A stretch of 64,000 bases of DNA from Caprella mutica (taxonomy: Eukaryota > Arthropoda > Malacostraca > Amphipoda > Caprellidae): the NCBI GenBank assembly GCA_947561585.1, contig CANNZV010000511.1, positions 268,632 through 332,631 of the forward strand. Reading direction: 5' to 3'. The position numbers and the translations under genes are program-made. Positions 1 through 10,109 of this stretch are shown here, one piece after another. Each line of letters begins with the position of its first letter. Within the stretch, counting starts at the first letter, position 1. The notes under the pieces were generated by a model. The model saw nothing but the letters and a program-made list of their open reading frames with translations. It was not told the origin of the DNA and searched no databases.

Positions 1-853
1 CGCAAATGCCCCGCTTCACCGCTAGATGCCGAAATTTTGTTCTACACAAAATGTCGGCAGAAATTCAAGAGATTAATTCAATCTGGCAACTTTCCACTCT
101 GTAATTCAGGCCATGCTTAGGAAAATGCAAGAATACTTTGAAACAACGAGAGCCCTTTCTTAAGAGCTCTATTCTCAAAACTTAACAATGCTTATAAAAC
201 ATCAACATAATGGCTTTTAAATTATACGTTTGCTCATATTGTGACAATAAAAGTGTTGAACTTACAGACGTTTACTTTTATTCCATATTCAATTGTCACC
301 CTGTATAATCAATTGAAAAAATGTTAGTTATATACTCAGACCAGTGTATCAATTTTAGTAGATGATATATTTACCTATGAATGAACAGTGTTTGGTTATT
401 CTCATCTAAAAATTTCGCATATTCAATGAATATATTATTGAACTGATTCTCAATCTCAGTAAACTAAAAAAAAAAAATACAGCCCTCTACATAATATTCC
501 CTCTTAGTACAGTATGATCCACAATGAATGATATTAAAACAAAAATTCCTTAAAAATAGTTAATGGCAATTATTTGATAGAAGAAGACGTTTGATGGATT
601 GCCAATGTTTGGACATTTATGTTTTTTCAGCCAATATTCAAAATTTCCTTCTAGTTGATCTCTACACAGCTCGGCTCATTTCTTCGTATGACGCACCATT
701 TTGCGAATATCTTCTCGCTCATGTTGACAGGAAAATTTTCCACGACTGTCTTCCCAGTTAAAATTCGGTGCAGTATAGCGGACGTTTTACTGTAGTTTAT
801 GGCAGTCTCAGCATTTCTAAGCAGCGCTCAGCAGATAATCTCTGCTTTATCTG

Positions 854-879
854 CCTTATACTGCCACGGCAGTATAAGG
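854..879. repeat. Perfect 12-bp-arm hairpin
   Basis: CCTTATACTGCC is followed after two bases by its exact reverse complement. It sits in a GC-richer patch (about 745-1010) in which TAATCT/ATCTGC phrases recur, so it may be the centre of an old MITE. No target duplication was identified. Confidence 0.6.
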
Positions 880-2190
880 ACGAGATAATCTGTGGAGGTT
901 TGACGCGTTATTATCTGCCGAAAACTCTGGAGAACAGAGCATAGAAAATCTTCAGAGTTTATAGTCGATAATATTGGCTAAAATCTCCAGAGATTGAAGC
1001 ACCACATATTGCTCATGAATCATAATCCAACAAATTAATTTGAACAAAAATACAACTTCTTTATAGATAATGTAGCTAATAATAGGTAATAATAGCTATA
1101 GTTAATTAATTGTTGAATAGACCTAATATAAAATAAACATTAATCACTATTGTTCTTGGTACTCAGCTATGGTTTGTCTCATTCAGTTTTATATTAAATC
1201 TATTGTTACCTAATATTTATTTAACCACGGATATCATTGAGTAAATTGTATGCGTTTTTAAATTTCCCATTTGTCAGAGTGAACCACTAAATTTTTTTAA
1301 AGTAACACTTATAGAAGATCAAAGCAATAGTGAAGTCTGACAATGTTGATATCAGGCTTTATCAGAATACAGTTTTTCTGTATCTTCTCACTGAATGAAC
1401 TGAAACAGCTCTCATCAGACTCACACATCGATCATGTAGGTTCTAATAGTACTTCCATGCGTACATATGACTGAGAATCGTAGTTACAGGAGACATTCTT
1501 AAATAATTTCCATAAATATCAAAGTGCTGATGCTTGATTATAGATGAAATGATTTATAAAGATAAATTATAAGCATACTAAACTACCATTGCATATCATG
1601 TTTTCAATTTATAAGATATTAGGTAATTATTTACCCTGATGTAGGTTATTATTTGTCGAATTAAACTTTTGGCATGTGAGAATATATAAAATACATCATA
1701 TATGGAATATATAATGACATTCTTATAAACAAACTGACATTGGCCTTGGTTTAATAAGTTTACTCCAATATGTATATATTGTATATAATGCATACAGTAT
1801 ACTGCATATATATAGTTAGTACAGAAAATTAATTTGGTTCATCTAACAACGATTCAATATTATAAGTGAAATAATTGCAATAACTAACCAGTTAAAATTA
1901 TATACTAATATTATTATAACATTAATCATGTATTTGTTCTTCATCCGCGCCATTTAAATAAGTAGGTATATTGGAATACATTAATACCAAATAACACGAA
2001 ATCATTATTGAAAAAATCGGTCATTCTTAATAATTATTTAAAGATAAAATCATTTCCATGCTGAATTTATTAAAAACAGGGTTGCAAAACGAAATATATA
2101 GAACAATTATTTTGTACGTTCTAAAGAAATATATCGGATTTTTTTATTGAGAACCATTGAACCTGCCGTATTTTGAATAGTTTCTAGTTT

Positions 2191-2254
2191 AAAATAAGGT
2201 TCTGTGGTGATTTAATGTTCCAAAAATAAGGTTCTGTGGTGATTTAATGTTCCA
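2191..2254. repeat. 32-bp tandem duplication (2 copies)
   Basis: A 32-bp unit containing AAGGTTCTGTGGTGATTTAA occurs twice back to back without change, so it is a recent local duplication. No function is evident. Confidence 0.85.
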
Positions 2255-3671
2255 AGTTATTAATTTATTGGTGAAAGTGAAATTGTGTATCTATCACGTG
2301 TATAATATTTAAGAGTTCAGTGGTTATTGTATCCTATTGAAAAAAATATAGCTATGCTAGGCTATATATTATATAATATAGGTAGCCTAGCTAATTTGTA
2401 CTTTTTCGGGTTTTGAAATTCACTACCTACCTAGGTAAGGTGCCTACTGATGACACCAGTTATCTATCTAACAATAAATGATTTTTCACCTAGCTATGTA
2501 TAATTTACTAGCACATAGGTATCAGGAAATGCACTGTAACTTGTACTCTAAGTAGCTTATGTCCAAGTTACTCCTACTGTGACACATAGGCGCTATTCCA
2601 ACAGTTGACATGATCTAGCTATGTATCAATAAAAGATCATTTTCATCATAAATTTAAAAGTCAACAGATGTCATTTCACTGAAATTTGAATGCAGACTGC
2701 CACTGGTAGGCTACTAACAGCCTTATGCATTAGGTAGCTAGACAGAGACTTAGGGCTGATAATCAAATTGCACAATAATGTACCTTTTTGCAAAAATAAA
2801 ATCATTGAAATTCCTATGACAATTGCTATTTGTATCTATACCAATAAACATTGCATATGCTATTAATATAAAGATTAATTAGGTGTTGCTTATGAAAAAT
2901 AATTTAAAATTACATGTCAATGCTGCGTTGTAAAAATGAAGAAACTGGTAAAGTGTTCATCAAGAATTATGGAAAGCGCGTCCATGTCGCCAAAGATCTT
3001 TGCAGACACTTTTTGAGGGAAAATATATCTTTGCAAGATCTTGGAGACAAATTCCTAATAAATTCCTATATTTACATGTTATTATTGAAGACATTTTTGA
3101 GAATTTTGGTGATTTTAGAGACAGATTTAAAAATATTTGGAGACAAAATGTTCTCAAAATAAAATCTTGGACAGATTTGACACGCTTTGCAGACTACCGT
3201 CTGAGTGAGCAGTAAATACAGGATAAAATTAAATTAATTATTGATTGTTCAATCAGAAAATATTAAAAATATCTCATACTCTGAAGACTTGCTGCATTGC
3301 AAGGTATCTAAGGACAGTCCGATAGACTAGAGCTCCTGATGTACCTAATGTCTAATGATGTAACTGCCAACTGGTAATATATTAATAATTAGCCAATGCC
3401 CAATTGTTAACTTACAAAATTGCAGAATGAACCTAATTTAGAAATTTCAGAATGATAGAAATCTTACAATTATTAGTTTAATTGCATAACTGTCTGATTA
3501 TGTAAAATTGTAAATATAGTGATTTCTAAGACAAATTAACAAATTTCTGACAAATTGCATATGCTACAGAGTGTCAGTATCTCCCTTTTGGGTTTCAGCC
3601 AGTCTCAAAATGTGGGACATTATTAACATTTTATGTGTGATTATTAACATCCAGGTAATAAAGCATGTCAA

Positions 3672-3693
3672 ACTCGCCATTTTAATGGCGAGT
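3672..3693. repeat. 22-bp near-perfect hairpin
   Basis: ACTCGCCATT and its exact inverse AATGGCGAGT are separated by two bases. The short stem in AT-rich DNA may be a MITE core or chance. Confidence 0.5.
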
Positions 3694-5005
3694 CTGTTAC
3701 GAGCCATACTATTTTACTTGGATTAACATACCTACAATAGTAGAGTAGGAGTAGCCGGTACCTATATCCCTAAGAATCACTCTCAGAGTCAGCGAGTCAG
3801 TAGCGACCATTAGCTATTGGGGTCATGGGCTCATGGCCCATTGCTATCAAGTCAGACTGCAGATAGTGGTAATCTGTACTACAAGATATCCTCTATTTTG
3901 CCATTTGGTTTCTATTCTCAGTAAATACATGTAAATTTAAGAGAAACTAAGGATTATTCACTCAGAAAATGTCCCATATTCTGTTGACTGGCAAGCCAGT
4001 AGGCAGTAACCAGGCTGCAACTGCCACTCTGGAAAAAGTAGTCTTTTCTGATGGATTGATCTCTGTTGGGGTTTTGCAAACCTTAAAATGCAGTAATAAA
4101 TTAATGGGAACTGTATAATCTGCAGCATTTAGCCTCTAAAAATCATCTGTTAGCCTAAGTGATTTTCCAGAGTGGGCTGCAAGCTGCGATTGCTGTCAGT
4201 GTCTGCCACTTGTCAGCAACAGGCCAACAGCAAGGCCAGCCGGCCAGGCAACATATATAGTTACAGTTGTCTAAATTTTGAAGTAAAATTGTGTGTAAAA
4301 AAATACCACATAAGTGCAGAGGACTCTCAAACATTTTTAGGTACTTGCCAGTCTCCAATTTTCTTTTTATAGATTAGCAACAACATTGTGATTGTAGCAT
4401 AGGAAAAATTAGAAAAAAAACACAACAAATTTAATATTTTCAATTTTTCCTTTCTCTACAGGAGTCTAAAGTCTTTTCTAATTTATTGGCGAGCATTCCC
4501 ACACATACCTACTTAACCACAAATTCACAAAACTAACTATGAAAACTAGGCTAAATTAATTTGTCTCATAAAAATTGATAAAATCAGTAGGTATATTTTC
4601 ATAATTAGTATTTCAATATTTGGAAATTAAAGGGAATATTGGATTAGGAATGATAAAATATCCATTTTGGTTCTTCATACTAGATACTTTTATATTGGAT
4701 TTCATATTGGAATTTCAAGAAAGATTCACTCCGTCTAATTAGCCTCAGGTACCTAGTAGGTAGCTGTAGGCTTCAGAAAGAGTCAGATTTGTTTCAGATT
4801 TTTGGCAGAAAATTGTTCGATACCTATTCATTCTGCAGAAAGTTAGGTAGTACCAAGGTAGTTTGGTATATTTTAAATTCTACAGTCAAATTGATTAAGG
4901 AGCAGTTATATAGGTAATGGTTATTTAAGTCAATATGCTAGGTATAACAAAATATAAAATTATAAATATGTCCCTATTACCATATTAATTTTGTTATGTA
5001 GGTAG

Positions 5006-6090
5006 GGTAGAGGCACCTTAACTCGGCACCCTTCACTACTCGGCACCTGTCAAATAAATGACCGTTAATGACGAAATAATAAGAGATCCGTCAAACATAC
5101 GCACACACAAAGTTATCACGGCATACTGTCACATTTCAACCAATCAGAATGAGGTGCACATTCAAATTTGCCGCGGTCACGTTCAGTTTGTGTCGGATAA
5201 CAATGAAGTGTGGTAATCACGTGCCCTGAAATGATCTCGATTTGATAAGAACCAGTGTTTAGGATTCAATTTGTGAAATGGTGTAATTTAAGTGCTCAGC
5301 ATCGAGGAAAATGTTTTTGTGATGTGTATTGTTAGTTCTTTTGTTTTTAATAATCATCTTAAGCGTGAATACTTGATTTATTTTTACTTTAAGGTGTGCC
5401 AGCATTCGAATCGTAAAACGAGTGCAAATCATTAAGTCGGCACGGGGTGCCGACTTTTGAATATTTCATCTCCTATACTCTTGCCCATATATATGTTATA
5501 TATGCTCCTATACAATAAGCTTTCTTCATTTCTAATGAAAATTTATCGATTAAGCATATTTTTCAATGAGTCGGCAGGGGTGCCGGAAATTTTTCTCCAC
5601 TGGTCGTCACCCCTTTGCCGACTTAAGAAACAGTAATTTATTTAGTCGGCACTCGTTGATGCCGACTTTATAACCAGTAATTTATTAAGTCGGCACTCCT
5701 ATGCCGACTTAATAACCAGTAATTTATTAAGTCGGCACTCGTAGATGCCGACTTAATAACCAGTGATTTATATAGTCGTCACCCCTATGCCGACTTAATA
5801 ACCAATAATATATATAGTCGTCATTCCTGTGCCGACTTAATAACCAGTAATTTATGCAGTCGGCACTAGTGGATGCCGAGTCTTCAAACTCTTAGACATA
5901 AACTTGGCATGGGGTCGAATTTACGACGACTGAGGAACATAATCGGCACCCATGGGTGTCGACTTTACATTATGTAGTATATAAACTCGTCATTTGCAAG
6001 AATGGTTAATAGATACCTATCTTTTTATACACAGACTTAAATATATTTTATTTCAGATAGATTAGTTTTAATATTAATATCCCGTTCATT
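5006..6090 (+). repeat. 5' region of pogo-like transposon with TCGGCAC hairpin repeats
   Basis: The stretch before the pogo-like transposase begins with GAGGCACCTTAACTCGGCAC (about 5010-5030), which resembles the GGCACC-rich ends of insect pogo-type elements (from memory). From about 5430 to 5890, units of about 44 bp carry AGTCGGCACTC, a short spacer and TGCCGACTT, then ATAACCAGTAATTTATTA. Each unit therefore contains a GTCGGCA/TGCCGAC stem. There are roughly seven copies with decay. Subterminal iterated motifs of this kind are often transposase binding sites; that role is inferred here. No matching inverted end was found after the 3' part of the gene at 25331. Confidence 0.55.
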
Positions 6091-8351
6091 ATGAAGCGTA
6101 GCAAACTTTTTCGATATTCAGAGAAACAAATGGAAGATGCAATAAGTTCATGTACTTCAGAAACTAATCCAATGTCGAAAAAGGAAGCAGCTCAAAAATT
6201 CCAAGTTCCTAGGTCTACCCTACAAGATAAACTGGCCGGAAGAAGCCAACTGGGCCGAAAGATGGGAAAAGACCCATATTTATCATCTGTAGAGGAACAA
6301 GAGATTGTTGAGTGAGGGCTTACTTATTAGAAATGAAATATCAATAGTAGAGATCCCATTAATTATTACACTTGAATACTATACAGCCATTAACTTCATT
6401 AAATTATACAGTCATTGCACATCATGAATTATTTTCTTATGTATCTTAGACTCAGCAGTATGATTTCTTCTAGTATAGCTAGCTATTAATATTTATTTTT
6501 CAGTTGGATTATTAGAGGCAATCGTAGAGGTCTCCCACCGAGAAAAAGATGACATCTTGAACACGGTGCAGCGTTTAATTAAGTCAACTAATCCCAAAAG
6601 GAAAACACCATTCGTGGACGACAGACCAGGGAAAACATGGTTTAGTGTGAGTTTAATTATCATTAATTCCCACCCCATTTAGCAATTTAATTTTGTATAC
6701 CGTAAGAGTCAGTTTGCAACGAATCATTCAAGACGTATCTTCTCCTGCATTCTTATATTGCACATAGAATTGCGTTTCTTGAACTTTTATGTTATTCTGA
6801 ATATACCTTTACTCTGGTAAAGTAATTGGGCCCAGAGGGTGGAAAAACGTGTATGAGCTCGGACCAGCACCCGAAAAATCTACTCTAACATTTTTAGGAA
6901 CATTTAGTGCATCTGGAGAAATAGTACAGCCGATGATTGTTTTCCCTATACCCGAATTCCCAAAGATATTGTTAGGTCTGTACCCAAGGAGTTTATGATA
7001 GGAGTATCTGAAAGTGGCTGGATGAAAGCTGAAACTTTTTTCGAATTTATTACCAACGGTTTTGTACCCTATTTGGAAGAGAAAAACATACAAAAACCTG
7101 TAATATTATTAGTAGACGGCCACAAAACTCACCTCTCGATGCAAGTATCAAAATATTGCGAAGAAAATGGAGTGATACTGTATCTCCTACCACCGAACAC
7201 TACACATGTTCTGCAGCCCGCTGATGTTTCCATCTTTGGACCCATGAAAAGGTACTGGAAGGAGGAGGTGCATACATTTCAAAGAAATAACCCAAACAGT
7301 GTTGTTCGAAGGAATGATGTGGGTAGGTTACTTCTTAATGCCATGAAGAAAATAAAGGTATCTTCTATAATTAATGGATTCAGAGTATGTGGACTGTGCC
7401 CTTTAAATCCTGATGATGTAGATTATACTAAATGCTTAGAAATAGATGAGGATGACACTACCGATGCCACAAACATAGCTCCTATTCCTTCATCTTCAAC
7501 TAATGATTAAAGGATCACGAAAAGTATCTTGATTGAAGAATTAGGAGGGGAGCACAAATTCAATGAATGTATGTCGCATGACGGAGTTGATTCTATTATC
7601 ATTAGTAGAATATTCCAAAACATTAACTCAAAAGCTGAAGGCCAAGCAAATGCCGAAAATGTTATTGTTCTTGATGATGCTAACGCAGAAATTGTAAGCC
7701 TTCACTCGACCTCAAATGATAATACCCATCAACATGTACCAATTACTAGTATTTCTGATATATCCAGAACTAGGGAAAGTATTATTGATGAGACCATGGC
7801 TGTAGATTCATTCGCCAGTCACTCAGTGCCTGTCTCTAATATTGTTCTGTCATCTAATACTCTGATTGAATTGCAAAATGAGCTACAATTTATAGATTTT
7901 GATAATTCAATTACTATTTCAGAGGATTACGAAATTATCTCGACTTCATCAATGTCACAATCTACTCCTAATTTGCCTCTTGAGCCACAGATGATTACCG
8001 TGTCATCGCCATTAGAACCTTTTGTTTTTAATTGTTCGAAACCTCAGTCTACTGGATTATGTTCAGTTTTGTCATCTACTAATGATACTACAATGTTACA
8101 CACTGAGCCTGGTCATCTACAACTTCCTGTGTCGCAAGCTATTGCTCCTCCTAATGTATCCGGACTATTTAACGTTTCTCACATGACGCGATCATTTGAT
8201 ACTACTCCCTGTTCATCCTTGGCTGATTCTAACCCAATTTCACAATCATTTTCTGCTTCTTCCATGTCACAAGTGTACTTTACTCCTAGTGTTACCGAGG
8301 CACCTTTATTCGTTGCTCCACCAATAATGTCGAAATCGGTTAATGATCTAG
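6091..8351 (+). pseudogene. pogo/Tigger-like transposase, 5' and middle part (decayed)
   Basis: The first exon (6091-6311) encodes a psq/CENP-B-type helix-turn-helix: KKEAAQKFQVPRSTLQDKL. A GT-AG intron joins it to a second exon at 6504-~6646 (helix-turn-helix continuation, RLIKSTNPKRK). The run of A at 6543-6547 puts that exon out of frame and brings in a stop. About 100 codons including the first catalytic Asp are missing between ~6650 and 6810. The DDE core then resumes at ~6810 and changes frame once more near 6940. The region 6995-7510 keeps the second Asp (LLVDGHKTHLS) and third Asp (HVLQPADVSIF). TAA at 7508-7510 interrupts an otherwise continuous frame that runs on to 8351 as a Ser/Thr-rich tail. 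The gene is clearly a Tc1/mariner-superfamily pogo relative, non-functional, and split by the Polinton at 8352. Its last part is at 24199-25331. Confidence 0.85.
8346..8351. other. Polinton target-site duplication, left copy (ATCTAG)
   Basis: ATCTAG directly precedes the first base of the inverted repeat and is repeated at 24199-24204. Six-base duplications are typical of Polinton integration by a retroviral-type integrase. Confidence 0.95.
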
Positions 8352-9302
8352 AGTAGTGGTAGTATGGTACATCTAGCCCCTGCCCCTGGCCGAGGGGGGC
8401 ACGCGAGGGGGGCAAAATCGGGTGCGTAATTTAATTAGGTTACAATTTTGTTATCAGATAAGAAATTAGGTTGGATATTTGAAATAAATATTATTTTTGG
8501 TAGTATGGTACATCTAGCCCCTACCCCCCCCGGGCGAGGGGGGCACGCGAGGGGGGCAAAGGCGGGTGCGTAATTTAATTAGGCTACAATTTTGTTATCA
8601 GATAAGAAATTAGGTTGGATATTTGAAATAAATATTATTTTATTGAAATTATGTTAGGAGGGGGCACAGCCCCCTCCTCCCCAAAGACACGCGGGGGGCA
8701 CCGGGCGGTTGCGTAATTTAATTGGGTAACAGTTTTTTTATTAGATAAGAAATTAGAATGGGTATTTAAAATAAATATTATTTTTATTGAAATAAGTTGA
8801 AAGTATGTTAGGAGGGGGGGCACAGCCCCCTTCTTCCCAAACAGTGTAACTAGGTTGCTGATTGTAACAGATAATCATTTGGGTCAGGTAAGTGCCTTTT
8901 CCAGTAGGGGCTCATTGAAATAACTCGAAGCTGTTTTTTTAAGTAGGTTCTCTTTTTTTTATCATATAGATTTCATTTGAGGTAGTTTCTACTAGGTTAA
9001 TATTTATATCTGAATAAAAAATTGTTTCTTTATAGAAGGAATAATATCTTATGAACTACAATTGTAAATCCATGAGGAATGAGAGAAAGATGGGATTTAA
9101 TACTCAAGATATATTTAAAATAATAATAATGATACATTTCTGAATACAATAATGATGAATATATATTAAATTAAAATAACTATTTTCATATTTAATAAAC
9201 TATACATTAACTGTTTTACATTCAAGTTATTAATTTTTATTTTCAAAGAAAAATAATATACATTTAAAATACATTAACAAATGTGACATGATTTTAATAG
9301 CA
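8352..9302 (+). repeat. Polinton left terminal inverted repeat (~951 bp)
   Basis: It matches the reverse complement of 23250-24198 except for a few single-base indels in C/G runs and one in an AT stretch near 8780. The outer 470 bp are built of about three and a half related units of 140-150 bp, starting near 8357, 8500, 8650 and 8795. Each has a GC-rich head (GGGGGGCACGCGAGGGGGG or a relative) followed by a shared AT-rich body with GTAATTTAATTAGG and GATAAGAAATTAG. The inner half is unique AT-rich sequence. In protein-primed replication the ends would serve as origins; that role is from knowledge of the polymerase family. Confidence 0.95.
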
Positions 9303-9420
9303 TGGTGTTGTCAAAAAAATAAAAAAATATTCTTTCACTAATTGTATCTTGATATAAATCTAGTAAATTTATTTATTAATGATATTAGGATTAGTTAATT
9401 GAATAATCGTATGTACTATG
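9303..9420. other. AT-rich spacer between left repeat and minus-strand ORF
   Basis: About 120 bp of AT-rich sequence lies here, with AATAAAAAAAT-type runs in both directions. It contains the likely 3' flank and polyadenylation region of the minus-strand ORF at 9421-9825. No other signal is visible. Confidence 0.4.
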
Positions 9421-9825
9421 TTAAAAATATGTTCTTTCGGGTGTCCTCTGGTAGTCACAAGGGGTTTGGAGAGCTACTCCTTTTTGTAAGTCTTTCACTT
9501 TTTCCAATAGAGCAGGAATAGTCAACATCCGTGCAGAAGTTGCAGGTAAAACCATTCTTAATGGAGTCGATACAGAGTTGAACATGATAACGTAGTTCCC
9601 ATTGATACGAAATAGATCAATAGAAGAGGGATGCTGTCTTATTGTAATTGACATCTCATCATTTGTTTCAAGAAACTTGAAACTCAATGTTTGCAAGAAT
9701 ATCAAGAAGCTGTGTACACTAAAAGGGATCCATCTATCACAGTATTTGAATTTAATACGATCAAATGAACTTTCATAAGAAATTTCAATGTCGCCAATAT
9801 TATAAAGCTGAGATGTAGTCATCAT
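9421..9825 (-). CDS. Polinton left-end minus-strand ORF, 134 aa, unknown function
   Basis: This is the only substantial minus-strand frame of the element, divergent from the polymerase gene, with about 285 bp between the two starts. The product begins MMTTSQLYNIGDIEIS and is predicted to be compact and beta-rich: IKFKYCDRWIPF, FRINGNYVIMF. The middle part (about residues 35-55) is hydrophobic but is not a clear membrane helix. I do not recognise the family. The N-terminal pattern (short strands, then a Trp-containing strand, then a helix) is loosely reminiscent of PC4-type single-strand DNA-binding domains, which is only a guess. Position and strand resemble an early regulatory or DNA-binding gene. 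It is likely real because it sits in the Polinton's otherwise tightly used space, but the start and any splicing are unproven. Confidence 0.6.
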   Translation of the reverse strand: MMTTSQLYNIGDIEISYESSFDRIKFKYCDRWIPFSVHSFLIFLQTLSFKFLETNDEMSITIRQHPSSIDLFRINGNYVIMFNSVSTPLRMVLPATSARMLTIPALLEKVKDLQKGVALQTPCDYQRTPERTYF

Positions 9826-10109
9826 GTTGAAGCGGATGTTCTTGTACTAACAGCTTGCTAATCACACAGGAGGGTGATATACCCTAGAAAAGGTGGGTAA
9901 ATGGGGGATGGGGTATACTTGAGAAGTGTAAGTAGGTCAAATGCACATTGTATCTTGGTAACGCAGAACTGCTCTAGGATGGATGAGGTGAGAAGGGTAG
10001 GGAAGGGGTGGGGGGTAGAGTAATAAAATAAAGCATGTTCTTGTGAGTGTATATCACCCAAAGCCAAAGGCCTACCATTCAGTTTCTTTTCGAAAGAGTA
10101 TAGGACACC
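9826..10109. promoter_or_regulatory. Divergent intergenic region between minus-strand ORF and polymerase gene
   Basis: These 284 bp separate two diverging genes and must hold both promoters. There is a GC-richer patch (about 9960-10020, with GGGGTGGGGGG) and an AT motif TAATAAAATAAA at about 10021-10032, roughly 80 bp before the proposed polymerase ATG. No canonical TATAAA was seen for either direction. Confidence 0.4.

Larger units (their letters stand above)
1..5005. other. AT-rich stretch without supported genes
   Basis: No open frame here has recognisable protein motifs or convincing splice structure. The short frames present (1596-1793, 2914-3215, 4155-4372) overlap on opposite strands and look like chance. 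Small structures are listed separately: a perfect hairpin at 854-879, a 32-bp tandem duplication at 2191-2254 and a 22-bp hairpin at 3672-3693. Around 3230-3300 and 3945-3995 there is a weakly repeated phrase (…CATATTCTG…GACT…) that also appears near 29600, suggesting old dispersed repeat material. Confidence 0.6.

Noticed and set aside
8635..8823. Short frames in the terminal repeats (also 23674-23916)
   Set aside because: They fall in GC-headed iterated units, are identical in both repeats and have no gene-like features.
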